Assembly: GCA_030042915.1 (NCBI GenBank)
Contig: JASHYS010000116.1
Location: 1-7,703, forward strand
Reading direction: 5' to 3'
From: Acidobacteriaceae bacterium
GTDB lineage: Bacteria; Acidobacteriota; Terriglobia; Terriglobales; Acidobacteriaceae
DNA: 7,703 nucleotides
In this document: positions 6,352 to 7,703 of the stretch, in pieces
How positions within the stretch are numbered: the stretch's first letter is position 1
Layout: every line of letters begins with the position of its first letter
Program-made: the position numbers and the translations under genes
Notes under the pieces: model-generated
Database searches by the model: none
What the model was told of the DNA's origin: nothing
Seen by the model: the letters and a program-made list of their open reading frames with translations, nothing else

Positions 6352-7703
6352 ATGAGCACGAAGATGATCGCCGTTCACCTGCCCGACGGGTCCGTTCGCG
6401 AAGTACCTTCCGGCACCACTCCTCTCGAGATTGCCAACTCGATTTCTCCGCGTCTCGCCGGAGCCTCCATCGTCGCCCGTGTCACGCCACTCACCGCAAC
6501 CACGGCGTCGAAATCGGCTCCCGCTGGCCAGGCGCCCTCTGAAGAACCGTCTGAAGCCGCCATGTACTGTGCCGAAGACGCCGCTGCCCCACGCGTCGTC
6601 GATCTCTCTGCGCCGCTCACCGGCGATGTCCGCCTCGAGCTCGTCACCGAGAAGGATCCCGAAGCGCTCAAGGTTCTGCGCCACTCCGCTGCGCACGTCC
6701 TTGCCACAGCCGTTCTCGAGCTCTTCCCTGAGACCAAGCTCGGCCACGGCCCCGCCACTGACTCCGGTTTCTTCTATGACTTCTACCGCGAAAAGCCCTT
6801 CACGCCCGAGGATCTCGCCGCCATTGAATCCAGAATGGCCGAAGTTATCGCGCGCAACGACCCGTTCATCCGCGAATCTGCTCCAAGAGATAAAAGCCTG
6901 GAAGCCTTCGAAACAGACGGCGACTTCATGAAGACCCACTTCGTTACCAAGTTCACCGCGCCTGGCGACCAGGTGAGCTTCTATCGCAACGGCAAGTTTG
7001 TCGACTTCTGCCGCGGCCCGCACGTGCCCTCCACCGGCCGCGTCCGCGCCTCCAAGGTGATGAGCATTTCCGGTGCCTATTGGCTCGGCAATGAGAAGAA
7101 TCCGCAGCTGCAGCGCATTTACGGCACCGCGTTCTTCTCGAAAAAAGATCTGGACGACTATCTCGCGCGGCTGGAGGACGCCAAGCGCCGCGATCACCGC
7201 CGCCTCGGCAAGGAACTCGAGCTTTTCACCGTCAGCGACGAAGTGGGCGCCGGCTTGCCGCTCTGGCTCCCCAAAGGCGCCACTATCCGCCGCCTTCTCG
7301 AGGAGTACATCCTCGACCTCGAGCGTCGCAATGGCTACGAGCACGTCTACACGCCCGACCTCGCCAAGGTCGATCTCTATATTCGCTCCGGCCACTGGGC
7401 GCATTATCACGACAGCATGTTCCCGCCCATGAAGCTTGAGAACGAAGAGATGGTCCTGCGGCCCATGAACTGCCCGCACCACATTCTCATCTACGAGTCC
7501 AGGCCGCGCAGCTACCGCGAACTGCCGCTCCGCCTTGCTGAGTTGGGGACCATGTACCGTTACGAGCTTTCCGGGGCGCTCAGCGGCCTCAGCCGCGTAC
7601 GATGCATGACGCTCAACGACGCGCACATTTTCTGTTCGCCCGATCAGATCAAGGAAGAATTCTCCAGCGTGATGAAACTGGTCGAGCGCGTCTACCGCGA
7701 CCT
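6352..7703 (+). CDS. thrS: Threonyl-tRNA synthetase, N-terminal 450 residues (3' end outside window)
   Basis: ThrRS charges tRNA-Thr with threonine using ATP and removes mischarged serine. The domains are in the usual order: TGS domain (about 5-101), editing domain with HSAAH (111-115) and CRGPH (220-224), which supply the HxxxH and Cys/His residues of the N2 editing site, then the class II catalytic core. In the core, PMNC (371-374) gives the zinc ligand Cys374 and NDAH (422-425) gives the second ligand His425; Arg403 and Arg415 correspond to E. coli Arg363 and Arg375. Compared with E. coli ThrRS, a net insertion of about 34 residues rich in Ala, Pro, Ser and Glu sits in the TGS domain (about 45-82). 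Cys418 occupies a position that is Gly in E. coli. The third zinc ligand and the anticodon-binding domain lie beyond the edge. AAGG lies 13 nt before the ATG; Met5 is an alternative start. A terminator separates the gene from csp. Confidence 0.95.
   Translation, partial: MSTKMIAVHLPDGSVREVPSGTTPLEIANSISPRLAGASIVARVTPLTATTASKSAPAGQAPSEEPSEAAMYCAEDAAAPRVVDLSAPLTGDVRLELVTEKDPEALKVLRHSAAHVLATAVLELFPETKLGHGPATDSGFFYDFYREKPFTPEDLAAIESRMAEVIARNDPFIRESAPRDKSLEAFETDGDFMKTHFVTKFTAPGDQVSFYRNGKFVDFCRGPHVPSTGRVRASKVMSISGAYWLGNEKNPQLQRIYGTAFFSKKDLDDYLARLEDAKRRDHRRLGKELELFTVSDEVGAGLPLWLPKGATIRRLLEEYILDLERRNGYEHVYTPDLAKVDLYIRSGHWAHYHDSMFPPMKLENEEMVLRPMNCPHHILIYESRPRSYRELPLRLAELGTMYRYELSGALSGLSRVRCMTLNDAHIFCSPDQIKEEFSSVMKLVERVYRD

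Noticed and set aside
6331..7626. 431-codon open frame on the minus strand, antisense to thrS
   Set aside because: The plus-strand frame carries unmistakable ThrRS motifs from 6352 to the edge. The antisense frame is a by-product of G+C-rich codon use and matches no family I know.

Overview
The window is G+C-rich chromosomal DNA from a bacterium, most likely an acidobacterium (Acidobacteriota, Terriglobales-like). This placement is an inference. It rests on two things: the N-terminus of the truncated gene at the left edge, which resembles a secreted protein type I associate with acidobacteria, and the character of the threonyl-tRNA synthetase. No rRNA gene or other decisive marker is present. 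I see no CRISPR array, tRNA, complete insertion sequence or phage gene. The genes are mostly housekeeping and carbohydrate metabolism.

Layout. Positions 1-5501 are transcribed leftward (minus strand). In order of transcription they carry a group II PLP-dependent amino-acid decarboxylase (4098-5501), galactokinase galK (2804-3952), a possible 53-residue small ORF (2578-2739), a short-form alpha-glucan phosphorylase glgP (613-2379), and the first 118 codons of a secreted protein that runs off the left edge (1-354). From 5502 the direction flips. A cold-shock protein gene (5787-5987) with a long, potentially structured leader ends in a strong intrinsic terminator (6030-6072). Then thrS, threonyl-tRNA synthetase, starts at 6352 and runs off the right edge. 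The two partial genes have no stop codon inside the window.

How the genes fit together. GlgP releases glucose-1-phosphate from alpha-glucans and GalK makes galactose-1-phosphate for the Leloir pathway, so both feed the hexose-1-phosphate pool. Gaps of 145 and 424 nt between the minus-strand genes argue against one tightly packed operon. The decarboxylase substrate cannot be read from sequence. Csp and ThrRS are separated by a terminator, so thrS probably has its own promoter.

The least ordinary parts are these: the 424-nt gap upstream of glgP, which holds a 15-bp perfect inverted repeat 80 nt apart with symmetric TA flanks, a short tandem repeat and a small ORF with a good ribosome binding site; the csp leader, which can form mutually exclusive stems; and a net insertion of about 34 residues in the N-terminal TGS domain of ThrRS. 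I did not find convincing evidence of a new multi-gene system.
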